A stretch of DNA of 64,000 nt from JBQTGK01 sp052400665 (lineage in GTDB: Bacteria > Bacteroidota > Bacteroidia > Bacteroidales > Marinifilaceae): assembly GCA_052400665.1 (NCBI GenBank), contig JBQTGK010000015.1. One strand, given 5' to 3'. Position 1 is the stretch's first letter. Each line of letters begins with the position of its first letter. Shown one piece after another: positions 32,715 to 43,284 of this stretch. The position numbers and the translations under genes are program-made. The notes beneath the pieces are model-generated. The model saw only the letters and a list, made by a program, of their open reading frames with translations, did no database searches and was not told the origin of the DNA.

Positions 32715-35105
32715 ATGACTCGCTACCTACTCTTTACTCTTTTGATGCTTACCGGACATGTAGGCTTTAATCAGCTTATTAAAGTTATTGATTCTGAAAA
32801 CAAAACGCCTATCGAAAATATTTATGTGTTTGATTCACATAATTCTACTTTAACAAATAAAAAAGGAAAGGCTGATATCTCCGACTTTTCGAGAACGGAA
32901 ACAATTTTCCTGCAGCATCCATCCTATCGGAATATCCAGATTACTTTTAAAATAGTAGAGGAACAAGCATTTATAATTGAGTTAGAATCAAGTATTTTTC
33001 CAATAGGGGAAGTTCTTATTTCGGCAAATAAATGGGAACAAAATTCTTCTGAGATCCCTTTAAAAATAGTACAAATAAAAGAAGAGCAAATAAAAAATAG
33101 TACGGCTCAAACCTCGGCCGATTTACTAAAAACATCGAAACAAGTTTACATTCAAAAAAGTCAGTTAGGAGGAGGAAGTCCTATGATTAGAGGATTTTCG
33201 GCAAATCGTGTTTTACTGGTACTCGACGGTGTTCGATTAAATAATGCAATTTACCGAAGCGGAAACCTACAAAATGTCATAAGCATAGATCCCAATAGTT
33301 TGGAATCGGCCGAAGTAATTTTAGGGCCTGGTTCTATAATTTATGGAAGCGATGCTATTGGTGGTGTAATGGATTTTCATTCGCTTACACCAAAATATTC
33401 CACCTCTAGTAAGACGAACATTAAATTGACATATAAAAATCGTTATTCGTCGGCTAATCATGAAATTATGAATCACGCAGATTATAATTTCGGAAAAGAA
33501 AAGCTAAGTTTTGCGGGTAGCTTTTCCTATAGCGATTTTAGTGATCAAAAAATGGGTAGTCATGGGTCTGAGGATTATTTGCGTAAGGAATATGTGCTTA
33601 GAGAAAATAATATCGACAAGATCATAAGCAATTCCGACCCTGAAAAACAAAAATACACGGCTTACAATCAGTTTAATACGGTTCAGAAAGTAAGATATAA
33701 AGCTTCGAAGAATCTGGAACTACTTTACGGATTTCATTACACCACAAGTTCTAACATTCCTCGTTACGATCGATTAACTCAATATAATAATGAGAATTTA
33801 AAGTATGCCGAATGGTACTATGGTCCACAGAAGCTACAATTACACAATTTACAGATTAATAACAGTACGAAAAATAAGTTCTACGATTCCTTTAAGATAA
33901 ATACGGCATATCAAAACTATGAAGAAAGCCGACACGATAGAAAATTCGGTTCTGATTCGAAAAGAAACAGATTTGAAAAACTAGATATCTACTCGGTTAA
34001 TGTAGATGCAGAAAAGAAAATATCTACCAAAACTCACTTTTTTTATGGTTCGGAATGGACCCTCAACAAACTAAACTCAGAAGCTTATGCTACTGATATC
34101 ACCACAAAAAAAAGCGAAGAAATTGCTAGTCGTTATCCTGATGATTCTAAATATTCCAGTCTTGCCTTTTACTCCAATTTTAAGTGGAAGATAAATAATG
34201 AATGGACACTGAATACAGGGATTAGATATTCTCATGTCTGGATTAATTCGCAACTTGACAACAGTTTTTATGATTTTCCCTTTGAGAGCCTTAATTTATC
34301 GACCGGAGCAATAAACGGGGGACTTGGAATTGCTCATCAGTCTGCGTCAGGCTGGGGATTAAAAATAAACGCAACTTCGGGCTTTCGAGCACCCAATATC
34401 GATGACATTGGAAAGGTGTTTGATTCGGAACCCGGAAAAGTTGTGGTTCCTAACAATAAGCTTAAGCCTGAATACATTTACAACTTCGAATTTAGTGTTA
34501 ATAAAAATTTTGCTCAGGTTCTTTTTGCTGAATTCAATGCGTTTTACTCGTTTTTAGATCAGGCAATGGTTCGTGATGATTATTCGTTTAATGGAAAAAA
34601 CACAATGCTTTACGATGGTGTAGAGAGTGAAGTTCAAGCAATTGTAAATACCGATAATGCAAAAGTTTGGGGTTTTAACCTAAATACAATAGTAAAATTA
34701 AACACGCATCTTACTGCCGATGGAAATCTTAACCTTACCTACGGTGAATATAAAGATGGTAGTCCGGTTCGTCATGTTCCACCTTTTTTCTGCTCATTCG
34801 ATATAAAGTATCAAACAAAACAACTTAAATCTAAGCTTGAATTGGAGTACAACGGAGAAATTAGCTATAAAGATTTAGCAACTACCGAAAAGGACAAGGC
34901 CTATCTTTATGCAAAAGATAAAAATGGTAATCCTTATTCTCCGAATTGGCTAATCCTTAACTGGAAAAATTCTTATTTGTTAAGCAGAAAACTTAATCTC
35001 AATTTCGCTATCGAAAACATCTTTAACAAGCGCTACAGACCTTATTCATCAGGAATAAGTGCAATGGGTAGAAATTATGTTTTTGGGCTTTCTTATTCGC
35101 TATAA
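32715..35105 (+). CDS. TonB-dependent outer-membrane receptor
   Basis: 796 residues: signal peptide (about 1-19), a carboxypeptidase-regulatory-like domain (about 20-100, IKVIDSENKTPIENIYVFDS), then a TonB plug (about 110-235) and a 22-stranded barrel ending NYVFGLSYSL. The plug has GGGSPMIRGFSANRVLLVLD and VRLNNAIYRSGNLQNV, a signature that I associate with the haem/haemoglobin and cobalamin-type receptors rather than SusC. The substrate is therefore perhaps haem or another iron ligand, but this is inference. The gene has its own promoter box and no adjacent uptake or iron-regulator genes. Confidence 0.88.
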   Translation: MTRYLLFTLLMLTGHVGFNQLIKVIDSENKTPIENIYVFDSHNSTLTNKKGKADISDFSRTETIFLQHPSYRNIQITFKIVEEQAFIIELESSIFPIGEVLISANKWEQNSSEIPLKIVQIKEEQIKNSTAQTSADLLKTSKQVYIQKSQLGGGSPMIRGFSANRVLLVLDGVRLNNAIYRSGNLQNVISIDPNSLESAEVILGPGSIIYGSDAIGGVMDFHSLTPKYSTSSKTNIKLTYKNRYSSANHEIMNHADYNFGKEKLSFAGSFSYSDFSDQKMGSHGSEDYLRKEYVLRENNIDKIISNSDPEKQKYTAYNQFNTVQKVRYKASKNLELLYGFHYTTSSNIPRYDRLTQYNNENLKYAEWYYGPQKLQLHNLQINNSTKNKFYDSFKINTAYQNYEESRHDRKFGSDSKRNRFEKLDIYSVNVDAEKKISTKTHFFYGSEWTLNKLNSEAYATDITTKKSEEIASRYPDDSKYSSLAFYSNFKWKINNEWTLNTGIRYSHVWINSQLDNSFYDFPFESLNLSTGAINGGLGIAHQSASGWGLKINATSGFRAPNIDDIGKVFDSEPGKVVVPNNKLKPEYIYNFEFSVNKNFAQVLFAEFNAFYSFLDQAMVRDDYSFNGKNTMLYDGVESEVQAIVNTDNAKVWGFNLNTIVKLNTHLTADGNLNLTYGEYKDGSPVRHVPPFFCSFDIKYQTKQLKSKLELEYNGEISYKDLATTEKDKAYLYAKDKNGNPYSPNWLILNWKNSYLLSRKLNLNFAIENIFNKRYRPYSSGISAMGRNYVFGLSYSL

Positions 35106-35249
35106 TCAGCATTTACTTCTATCTTCTTTTCTATAATTGATCAAAGAAAGTAACAATAATAAGCTTATTCCTGATTATAAATTCCAAATCAGACCTTCAG
35201 GCCCATAGTTATACTATCCTTTATTTTTCGAGTATCAATGTCTTTTGCA

Positions 35250-35300
35250 GTATAAAATAAAAACACCCCTTAACAAGCCTAAGCCTACTAAGGGGTGATA
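35250..35300 (-). terminator. Terminator of SusC/SusD operon
   Basis: CACCCCTTA (35264-35272) pairs with TAAGGGGTG (35289-35297). On the minus strand it is followed by TTTTTATTTTA. Confidence 0.8.
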
Positions 35301-35360
35301 ATTATTTATAAGTAGTACTATAATCTTACAACTAAATTATAGCAAGTAACTCTTCATTTA

Positions 35361-36929
35361 TTAGTTTACATCCCACCAAAGTTTCGATGTAATCATATTA
35401 CCATTTGATAACAAGCTAACAGCAGCCTGATAATTTTCTCCATTTAAAGTTGATTCTTGTCCTGGATATTCCATTCTATAAGAAATATCAGAGATTTCAA
35501 CAAGTGGTGTAAAATTATAATCAAACGACTGAACAGTACCTTCAGCATCAGTAACAACATCCACAGAATAATCAGTATTAGGTGCAATTAAAGTTTTCGG
35601 ATAACCTGTTCTTCTGTACTCTGCCCATGCTGTATGTGACTGCATATATAAGGCAATGTACTTTTGTGTCAATACATTCTCTTCACTGGCAGCAGGTAAT
35701 GCACCTACAAAAGAAGTAATATCGGCAGCAGCTACTCCCCAATCTTCCATAGAAGCAGTTACACCAGCCTCATACTCAGCTTGTGACCATCCATTAACCT
35801 CAGACAATAAAAACTCTACTTCTGCGTAATCCATTAATGTTTGAGTAGCATTTGTAAAAAAGTGTGCTCCTTTACCTCCATCAGCATTTGGATCCCAACC
35901 TGTAATTGATACAGCAGGCAAAGATTCCCATTTAAAAGCAGCCGACTGCTCATTTAGAATACCATAAGGAATACCAACATAGTTACCAAACTGATTAACT
36001 TCAGCATACTCCGATAAACGAGGATCTGATCCAAATCCACCTTTAGTTCCGTCTAATAAATCAATAAAGCTATTTGCTACAGCAAAATCTCTTCTATCTT
36101 TAAAAGCTTTCTGCAAAGGTGATCCATTTGTTTGATTCGATTCGTATACTAATGCAGCATTATCAGAATTAGAAGTAAATACTCCACTTGATATAGCTGC
36201 TGTTATGTCGGATGAAGCAGCAGGATAAACATCAAGAATTTTAACTGCAATTCTTAATCGAAGAGAATTCGCGAACATCTTCCATTTGGCAGCATCGCCA
36301 CCATAAATAGGATCTCCACTAGTAAATGCAGCTTGAGTAACATCTATCATATCAGCAGCTTCCTGAAGTTGCTTTAATAAATCAGGATAAATTTTAGACT
36401 GAGGTGCATATTTAGGTTTCAAGAAATCACCACTAACATTCAATGCCTCAAAGTCAGCATCTTCGGTAGATAGTGACCAGTAAGGAATATCTCCCCAAGT
36501 ATCAGCCATTAAATTAAATGTCCATGCCATCATAATACGACATGCAGCAATCTGATTTACATTAGCACCATAGGCAGAAACACCTGGCGCTGTAGCCTCA
36601 TCAGTATTTAAATCAATAATTTGACGGAAGTTTTCCAGATTAATGTATAAATCTTCCCATGTTTCTCTCATTGACTCTCTATATTGGTATCTATCTTCTT
36701 CTGTATATTCCGTTTGAGCCCAATATTGCATAGTAGGTAGAGTGAAACGTCCTGTAAACCACTCGTCATGTGTATCATCAATCATCTCTTTAACGGCATC
36801 GTTAAAGATTGTATAAGTTGGAGCTACTTCCGGATCATTAGGATTGCTTTGATAGTTAACATCGCAAGCTCCCATAGTTAAAAGTAAAGCTCCTATAAGA
36901 AATATATAATTTTTCATATTTAATATCAT
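35361..36929 (-). CDS. SusD/RagB-type nutrient-binding lipoprotein
   Basis: A 522-residue surface lipoprotein with lipobox MGACD at about residue 22 and the helical, TPR-like fold typical of SusD-like proteins of the SusD-2 type (Asn/Asp-rich NYQSNPNDPE after the Cys; YPDLLKQLQEAADMID; KWKMFANSLRLRIAVKI). It caps the SusC barrel and captures the ligand. It is placed 5 bp after the SusC gene in the usual susC-susD order. No carbohydrate-active enzyme or protease lies next to it, so the ligand (glycan or peptide) cannot be named. The terminator is downstream at 35250-35300. Confidence 0.92.
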   Translation of the reverse strand: MILNMKNYIFLIGALLLTMGACDVNYQSNPNDPEVAPTYTIFNDAVKEMIDDTHDEWFTGRFTLPTMQYWAQTEYTEEDRYQYRESMRETWEDLYINLENFRQIIDLNTDEATAPGVSAYGANVNQIAACRIMMAWTFNLMADTWGDIPYWSLSTEDADFEALNVSGDFLKPKYAPQSKIYPDLLKQLQEAADMIDVTQAAFTSGDPIYGGDAAKWKMFANSLRLRIAVKILDVYPAASSDITAAISSGVFTSNSDNAALVYESNQTNGSPLQKAFKDRRDFAVANSFIDLLDGTKGGFGSDPRLSEYAEVNQFGNYVGIPYGILNEQSAAFKWESLPAVSITGWDPNADGGKGAHFFTNATQTLMDYAEVEFLLSEVNGWSQAEYEAGVTASMEDWGVAAADITSFVGALPAASEENVLTQKYIALYMQSHTAWAEYRRTGYPKTLIAPNTDYSVDVVTDAEGTVQSFDYNFTPLVEISDISYRMEYPGQESTLNGENYQAAVSLLSNGNMITSKLWWDVN

Positions 36930-36934
36930 TTTTA

Positions 36935-39900
36935 TTAAAATCCAAGTTGAAAATTAAATCCATAACTCTTGGTATTAGGACTAAATCCACCTTCTATACC
37001 TTGAATATTTCCTGAACCACCAACAGCACTTTCAGGATCAAAACCATCTTTATCAAGACCACCAGTCCATATATTTTTAGCATATACAGCAACTCTTAAT
37101 GATCTAAACGGTCCAATAAGTGATTTTGGGAAATTGTAACCTAAAGTTACTTCTCGAAGTTTAATGTAATCAGCATCAAAAATATTCTGTGCACTTGGTC
37201 CACCAGCTCCATGATAATGTCTACCAGCCCAACTACTACCACTAACATAAGTTTCGTTAGGAGATGTGTTTGAAACAGCATAATTTCCATCAGCATCAAA
37301 AGTTACAGTACCAGTAACACCATCAATTTTAATACCACCATTATTAGCTACTGATTCACGAATATTAACACCTTTGTCATTAATTTGAGCAGTTGCACCC
37401 AACATTCCTGAATACGTTCCCCAGTTATGAGTTAGCGAATAAAATTTACCGCCTTTTTGGATATCAAATAAGAAACCAAAATCGAAGTTCTTATATGTAA
37501 ACGAATTTCGAATACCCATATTATAATCTGGCAATACAGATCCAATAGGTTGAAGGCGATCAGTTCTTAAATATTGACCATCACTTCCAACTACCTTATT
37601 TCCCTGGTTATCGAAGATAAAATCATATCCCCATAACATTCCGTAAGTATCTCCAACACTAGCTCTTAAATAAGCTCCACTAAATGGTGCTCTTTGAATA
37701 TCTAATGCATCAATTCCAGGATAAAGCTCAGTTAATTCATTATTAACTTTAGAATAGTTAATATTGATATCCCATGAAAAATCTGCAGTTTGAACTGGAG
37801 TACCTTTTAAGGTAAACTCAAATCCGTTGTTTTCCATCTCACCAGCATTAATATACTTACTATCAAATCCTGTTGCTGCAGATACATCCAAAGGAATAAT
37901 TTGATCTTTAGTAACATTATTAAAGTAAGTTGCATCAAGACCTAATCTATTTCTAAAGAAACTTAATTCCATACCCACTTCATAAGAAGTAGTTTTCTCT
38001 GGCTTTAAGCCTTCATTTAATTTTTCTTCCTGAGTACTGTAACGAGGTGATCCCTGGAACGGGCCATCAATATTAGCCTCATAAGTAGCTATAACATTAT
38101 ATGGACTTGTATCATTACCTACTTGTGCCCAACCTAAACGAAACTTACCATAGTCTAACCAAGTTGCATCTTCTATTAACTCAGAAAATACAAAACTTGA
38201 AGATACTGAAGGGTAAAAATATGAATTTTCACTAGCAGGAAGAGTAGAAGACCAATCGTTACGAGCAGTAACATCAACAAACCATAAATTTTTATAGCCG
38301 AATGAAGCACTACCAAAAACAGAATTTACCTTTTTCTTACTAGAATAATCATTAACAGAAACATTTCCTGCAGAGTTTTTCAAATTATATATTCCTGGTA
38401 CAACTAAACCACCAGAAGTTTGACCTCTTAGCAAATCGTATTTTTCAATACGAGAATTTCCACCAATCATAGCCGTAATATTGAAATCTTCATTAAAACG
38501 CTTCGCATAACTTAATGTAAATTCATAGTTATATTCAGAATTATTTCTTTTTGCTTCATAGTAACTTGAAGTAGATTGAGAACCTACTGCAATTCTTTCT
38601 CTATTTATAAAAGTATAAGTATCGCCGTAAACACTTAGCTTAGCTTTAAGACCTTCTAAAATTTCATAATCCACACTTACATTACCATAAAAACGATCAC
38701 GTTCGTCATCGGTATAGTTTTCATAAACTATCCAATAAGGATTATCTGCATACTTTGGTGTTGAATTATCCCAAGATTGACGATTCCAGGTACGCTGACT
38801 GCCATCACTGTTCTTGTAATTTTTCAGGTGGCCCATATCAAGCTGACGCTGTCCCCACTGAAAGAACTTTTGTGAGAAACTATTGTCATCATATCCAAAA
38901 GTAGGACGCCCCATTGTTTCAGAACGTACATAGTTAATAGCAGCATTTACATTAAACTTATCTAAAAACTTTGTATTACCAGAAACACTAAAATTATGTT
39001 TGTCGTATTTCGAATTTGGAACAATTCCTTCATTATGAGTGTTAGTGTATGAAAAACGAACTCCATACTCTTTTCCTGTTCTTGCAACTGATAAAGAATT
39101 CACATAAGAAACACCAGTCTGAAAGAAATCTTCAACATCCTCTTTAGGTGCAACCCAAGCACGTGGTTTTAAATATTGATCTGGAAAACTTTCCTTATCA
39201 AAAGCATCCCAATGTAAAACCTTAAGACTCTCATCATAAGCTGGTCCCCAAGATTCATCTACTGCGTACTGAGGTACTGAATAGGTTGAACCATCAATAT
39301 TAACCTGTTCGAATCCATTAACACCCCCACTAGCATCACTAAAATAAGAACCACCACCATAGCTTCTTTGTAAATCAGGAAGATCTGCAACCTTATCTAT
39401 AGTAACAGAAGAACTAAAATCTACTTTAATATCATCCTTACCAGCTTTTGCTCTCTTGGTATTAATGATAATTACACCATTAGATGCACGTGATCCATAA
39501 ATCGCAGCTGCAGGACCTTTAAGAACAGACATGCTTTCGATATCGTCGGGATTGATATCATTCAGCATATTACCATAATCAACTCCACCAAAACCAGCTT
39601 GAGCACTAGTACTATTAAAGTTAGAGTTATCCATTGGAATTCCGTCTAAAACAATAAGAGGTTGATTCTGTCCGAAAATAGAATTAGCTCCACGAATTAA
39701 GATTCTTTTTGAACCCGAAAAGTTTGAAGAAGAAGAAACCTGAACTCCAGAAACTTTACCTGATAATGCACTAAGTGCATCAGACTGCTTCACTTTATTC
39801 AAATCGTCTCCACCAACTTCTTGTACTGCATAACCCAAAGCTTTCTTTTCACGAGTAACTCCTAAAGCAGTAACAATAACCTCATCTACACCTATAGATT

Positions 39901-40192
39901 CAGTTTCCATAACAACATTAATTACAGCTCTATCTCCAACTGCAACTTCTTGAGAAACCATTCCAACAAAACTAAACATCAAAACATCAGATGCTTCAGC
40001 TTCTATGTAATACTTTCCATCAATGTCAGTACTAGCCCCTACGGTAGTACCTTGAATAACAACAGATACTCCAGGCATTCCCAGACCATCATCAGCACTG
40101 GTTACAACACCAGTTATCTGTTTGCTTTGCGCGTTTACCACTTGTATTCCCATAAAAATTAGAAATACAAATAGTCCAATCATTTTTTTCAT
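36935..40192 (-). CDS. SusC/RagA-type TonB-linked transporter
   Basis: 1085 residues: signal peptide (1-21), a carboxypeptidase-like domain (ITGVVTSADDGLGMPGVSVV, about 25-100), the SusC linker VDEVIVTALGVTREKKALGYAV, a plug with GVQVSSSSNFSGSKRILIRG and LDGIPMDN, and a long barrel ending YGFNFQLGF. It forms the outer-membrane channel partnered by the following SusD. No sigma/anti-sigma pair, hybrid two-component system or hydrolase is adjacent, so this is a minimal pair rather than a full polysaccharide utilisation locus. About 540 bp of AT-rich non-coding DNA lies upstream. Confidence 0.95.
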   Translation of the reverse strand: MKKMIGLFVFLIFMGIQVVNAQSKQITGVVTSADDGLGMPGVSVVIQGTTVGASTDIDGKYYIEAEASDVLMFSFVGMVSQEVAVGDRAVINVVMETESIGVDEVIVTALGVTREKKALGYAVQEVGGDDLNKVKQSDALSALSGKVSGVQVSSSSNFSGSKRILIRGANSIFGQNQPLIVLDGIPMDNSNFNSTSAQAGFGGVDYGNMLNDINPDDIESMSVLKGPAAAIYGSRASNGVIIINTKRAKAGKDDIKVDFSSSVTIDKVADLPDLQRSYGGGSYFSDASGGVNGFEQVNIDGSTYSVPQYAVDESWGPAYDESLKVLHWDAFDKESFPDQYLKPRAWVAPKEDVEDFFQTGVSYVNSLSVARTGKEYGVRFSYTNTHNEGIVPNSKYDKHNFSVSGNTKFLDKFNVNAAINYVRSETMGRPTFGYDDNSFSQKFFQWGQRQLDMGHLKNYKNSDGSQRTWNRQSWDNSTPKYADNPYWIVYENYTDDERDRFYGNVSVDYEILEGLKAKLSVYGDTYTFINRERIAVGSQSTSSYYEAKRNNSEYNYEFTLSYAKRFNEDFNITAMIGGNSRIEKYDLLRGQTSGGLVVPGIYNLKNSAGNVSVNDYSSKKKVNSVFGSASFGYKNLWFVDVTARNDWSSTLPASENSYFYPSVSSSFVFSELIEDATWLDYGKFRLGWAQVGNDTSPYNVIATYEANIDGPFQGSPRYSTQEEKLNEGLKPEKTTSYEVGMELSFFRNRLGLDATYFNNVTKDQIIPLDVSAATGFDSKYINAGEMENNGFEFTLKGTPVQTADFSWDININYSKVNNELTELYPGIDALDIQRAPFSGAYLRASVGDTYGMLWGYDFIFDNQGNKVVGSDGQYLRTDRLQPIGSVLPDYNMGIRNSFTYKNFDFGFLFDIQKGGKFYSLTHNWGTYSGMLGATAQINDKGVNIRESVANNGGIKIDGVTGTVTFDADGNYAVSNTSPNETYVSGSSWAGRHYHGAGGPSAQNIFDADYIKLREVTLGYNFPKSLIGPFRSLRVAVYAKNIWTGGLDKDGFDPESAVGGSGNIQGIEGGFSPNTKSYGFNFQLGF

Positions 40193-40702
40193 AAAAAATC
40201 TTTTTAGTTAGTAATTAAGTAAAGATGCAAAATGGTTAATGGTAATTCTAAAGTATAAAAATAGCATTTTATCAGCTTTTAACAAAAATTAACAACTTTT
40301 TCTCAGTTCAAGACTTCATGACTTTTATCATGTTTACGGGGTTGTAGTGAGATTTTCGATACTTTTTTAATAAACTTAATTCATATATATATTCACAATT
40401 AAGTCTTAGTTATCAACACTCTAGGATTTACTAAATACATTTACTTTTTTTTGTTAAAAAAAAGATAAGTTTCATTAATTTTATATAAAGAAAAAAATCT
40501 TTATATAACCCATAAATTACAATTTTACACACTCACCCCTTCAATTTCCCCTTACCATTTTAAAAAAAAAAAGTATTTAAAACACAACCCCAAAATTAAC
40601 CTAGCACACACAATAAAATACACTTAAAATCATATTACACTTATTTATTTAATACGCATCATTTTTTCCAATTAAGATTCACAATCCATCTGTTGAATTT
40701 AT
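40193..40702. other. Long AT-rich divergent intergenic region
   Basis: This region between susC (minus) and pepD (plus) contains long A/T runs, for example around 40440-40460 and 40560-40575. No ORF, tRNA or repeat family is seen. It must contain the susC promoter, but no perfect minus-strand TAnnTTTG box was found, so control by an alternative sigma factor is possible. Confidence 0.5.
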
Positions 40703-40710
40703 TACATTTG
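40703..40710 (+). promoter_or_regulatory. Promoter -7 box of pepD
   Basis: TACATTTG, a perfect -7 match, ends 18 nt before the ATG at 40729. It makes the upstream in-frame TTG at 40693 an unlikely start. Confidence 0.55.
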
Positions 40711-40728
40711 ATAAAAATTAAAACGAGA

Positions 40729-42192
40729 ATGAAAAAAATACTTAGCAACTTACAACCTTCGGAAGTTTGGAATCATTTTGAAGATATTTGTCAAATACCC
40801 AGACCATCGAAAAAAGAGGAAAAAATAATTGAGTTTTTAATAAATTTTGGAAAAAAACTCAATTTGGAAACTAAAAGAGATGATATTGGTAATGTATTAA
40901 TTAAAAAACCTGCTACTACCGGAAAAGAAAATCTAAAAACTGTAGTTCTTCAATCTCACATGGATATGGTTTGTGAGAAAAATAAAGATACAGAACACAA
41001 TTTTGATACAGATCCTATTGTCCCATGGATTGATAATGGATGGGTTAAAGCAAAAGGAACTACTCTTGGTGCAGATGATGGCATTGGAATGGCTGCTGAA
41101 ATGGCATTACTTAGCTCTACAAATATCGAACATGGCCCAATAGAATGCCTTTTTACTGTTGATGAAGAAACAGGCTTATCTGGCGCATTTGCTCTTCAAC
41201 CAGGCTTTTTTGACGGAAGTATTCTTTTAAATCTCGACTCGGAAGATGAAGGAGAGTTATTTATTGGTTGTGCTGGAGGAATAGATACTTTGGCTAGCAT
41301 GGAATACAATAAAGAAGAAGTTCCAGAAGGACATTTTGCTATAAAAATAGAAGTTAACGGATTACAAGGTGGTCATTCTGGCGATGAAATAAATAAAGGA
41401 CGAGGCAATTCAAATAAAATTCTGAATAGATTTCTTTGGCAAATTAATAAAAAATACGATGTTCGATTAAGCAACTTTGATGGTGGGAATCTTAGAAATG
41501 CAATTCCCCGGGAAGCAAGTGCAATAATTACCATCCCATCGAAATTTAAAGAAAATGTACGTGTCGATTTTAATATCTATGCTGCAGAAATGGAACATAT
41601 CTGGGAAATCAATGAGCCAAAACTAAAATTACATCTTGAATCAACCGATCAGCCAGAATTTGTGATCGACAAATTAAGTTCTGATAATCTTTTAAATGCA
41701 ATTTACGCCTGCCCTCATGGAGTATTTTCTATGAGCTCAAGAATGCCAGGTATGGTTGAAACTTCTTCCAATTTAGCATCTGTTAAATTTAAGGGTAGCA
41801 ATAAAATAATTATAACAACATCACAAAGGAGTGACGAGGACAGCGAAAAATATAATATTGCTCAAATGGTTGCGAGTACATTATCTTTGGCTGGTGCAAA
41901 AATAGAACACTCCGATGGTTATCCTGGATGGGCACCTAATCCTAATTCAGAAATCCTTACCACTGCGGTAAATTCTTATAAAAAACTATTTGGGAACGAA
42001 CCAATTGTAAGATCTATACATGCGGGTTTAGAATGTGGCTTATTTCTTGAAAAATACCCTAACATGGATATGATATCATTCGGTCCTACCTTAAGGGATG
42101 TTCATTCACCTGATGAAAGAATAAATATTGAAACCGTTGAAAAATTTTGGAAGCATCTTATTGATGTACTTAAAAATGTACCAACTGTCTAA
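40729..42192 (+). CDS. pepD: Aminoacyl-histidine dipeptidase (M20)
   Basis: 487 residues from the ATG at 40729. A cytosolic PepD-type di-zinc dipeptidase with broad Xaa-His activity. Metal and catalytic motifs in order: QSHMDMVCEKN, LGADDGIGMAAEMALL, VDEETGLSGAF, LNLDSEDEGELFIGCAGG, then the lid domain, and HAGLECGLFLEKYP near the C-terminus. All expected ligands are present and length is normal. Monocistronic with terminator. Confidence 0.95.
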   Translation: MKKILSNLQPSEVWNHFEDICQIPRPSKKEEKIIEFLINFGKKLNLETKRDDIGNVLIKKPATTGKENLKTVVLQSHMDMVCEKNKDTEHNFDTDPIVPWIDNGWVKAKGTTLGADDGIGMAAEMALLSSTNIEHGPIECLFTVDEETGLSGAFALQPGFFDGSILLNLDSEDEGELFIGCAGGIDTLASMEYNKEEVPEGHFAIKIEVNGLQGGHSGDEINKGRGNSNKILNRFLWQINKKYDVRLSNFDGGNLRNAIPREASAIITIPSKFKENVRVDFNIYAAEMEHIWEINEPKLKLHLESTDQPEFVIDKLSSDNLLNAIYACPHGVFSMSSRMPGMVETSSNLASVKFKGSNKIIITTSQRSDEDSEKYNIAQMVASTLSLAGAKIEHSDGYPGWAPNPNSEILTTAVNSYKKLFGNEPIVRSIHAGLECGLFLEKYPNMDMISFGPTLRDVHSPDERINIETVEKFWKHLIDVLKNVPTV

Positions 42193-42213
42193 TATAATTC
42201 TAAAATAAATGAG

Positions 42214-42246
42214 ATGCGATTCAAAAATGAATCGCATTTTTTTAAT
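42214..42246 (+). terminator. Terminator of pepD
   Basis: ATGCGATTC (42214-42222), loop AAAAAT, GAATCGCAT (42229-42237), then T-run. Confidence 0.92.
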
Positions 42247-42401
42247 TGTTTAATGTACAAAAAGTGGCCGTTTAAGAAATAATACTGGTCTTTAATCATC
42301 ATATTAAAATATACAAATTTATAAGCTAGTAAACTCTTAATTTTTACTTTTTGTTTACTCATAAAAACCGTAATATTGTATGCTATTTTAATACAAAAAC
42401 A

Positions 42402-43181
42402 GTGAATCAGGAAATTTACGAAAACATAAAGTTATGGTTCGGTTCATATACCGAAAGCATATCGAGTGAATCTGAAGAAATTCAGCTAAATTTAGATCTT
42501 AAAAAAAATCATTCATTTAATACTGCTGAGATTATTGAAGATCTCGCAAAAACGATTGATTTATCTGAATCTGATATTCTAATTGCTAAAACAGCCGCAC
42601 TGTTGCATGACATTGGACGATTTGAACAACTAATCAATTTTGAAACTTTTTCGGATACTGAACAGGCTAACCATATTAATCTAGGTATTAATACTATTGA
42701 ATCGAATTCTGTTTTGGATGGTATAAACGAAGAATCGAAAGAAATAATTCTTGAATGTATTCGCCAACATCAGATAACAGAGCTGCCTAAATCTATCGAT
42801 GAAAATAAATTGGTATTTGTGCAACTACTCAGAGATGCTGACAGAATTGATATTTTAAATATTGTTTCGAAATATTATTCTGACTGTAAACCTGGCGATA
42901 ACAAAAGGCTTGAAATGGAACTTGCAGATAAACCTGACATTTCGAAAAAAGTTTTCAAAAGAATTATTGATGAAAAATCAGCCGACTATAAAGATGTTTT
43001 AACATTAAACGACTTAAAGCTTCAGCAAATGTCGTGGATATACGATTTTAAGCTAAAACAAAGCTTTCGAATTGTTAGTAAAAAAACTTACTTAAAACGT
43101 ATTTTTGATACACTCCCAAAAACAGATTCGGTTATTGACATGTACCGCCAAATGAAAATATATCTGGAAAATAACTTATAA
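42402..43181 (+). CDS. HD-domain phosphohydrolase
   Basis: 259 residues if started at GTG 42402 (VNQEIYENIKLWFG). The frame is open to a TTG at 42351, but a promoter-like pair, TTG 42351-42353 and TAATATTG 42371-42378 (7 of 8 to TAnnTTTG), makes that start improbable and gives a short leader to the GTG. HD signature: HSFNTAEIIEDLAKTI, then KTAALLHDIGRFEQL, later ECIRQHQI and QLLRDADRIDIL. The substrate is unknown; such HD proteins hydrolyse nucleotides or phosphate esters. The 103-bp gap to the next gene contains no strong terminator. Confidence 0.8.
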   Translation: MNQEIYENIKLWFGSYTESISSESEEIQLNLDLKKNHSFNTAEIIEDLAKTIDLSESDILIAKTAALLHDIGRFEQLINFETFSDTEQANHINLGINTIESNSVLDGINEESKEIILECIRQHQITELPKSIDENKLVFVQLLRDADRIDILNIVSKYYSDCKPGDNKRLEMELADKPDISKKVFKRIIDEKSADYKDVLTLNDLKLQQMSWIYDFKLKQSFRIVSKKTYLKRIFDTLPKTDSVIDMYRQMKIYLENNL

Positions 43182-43284
43182 TTGCTTTATTTAGATTTAT
43201 TAAAAATAATATTGTTTTTTCTTCTATTTTAAAAAGAAGATTATTTATATTTACTGCGGTTATTAAGATTAAATATAGATAAAT

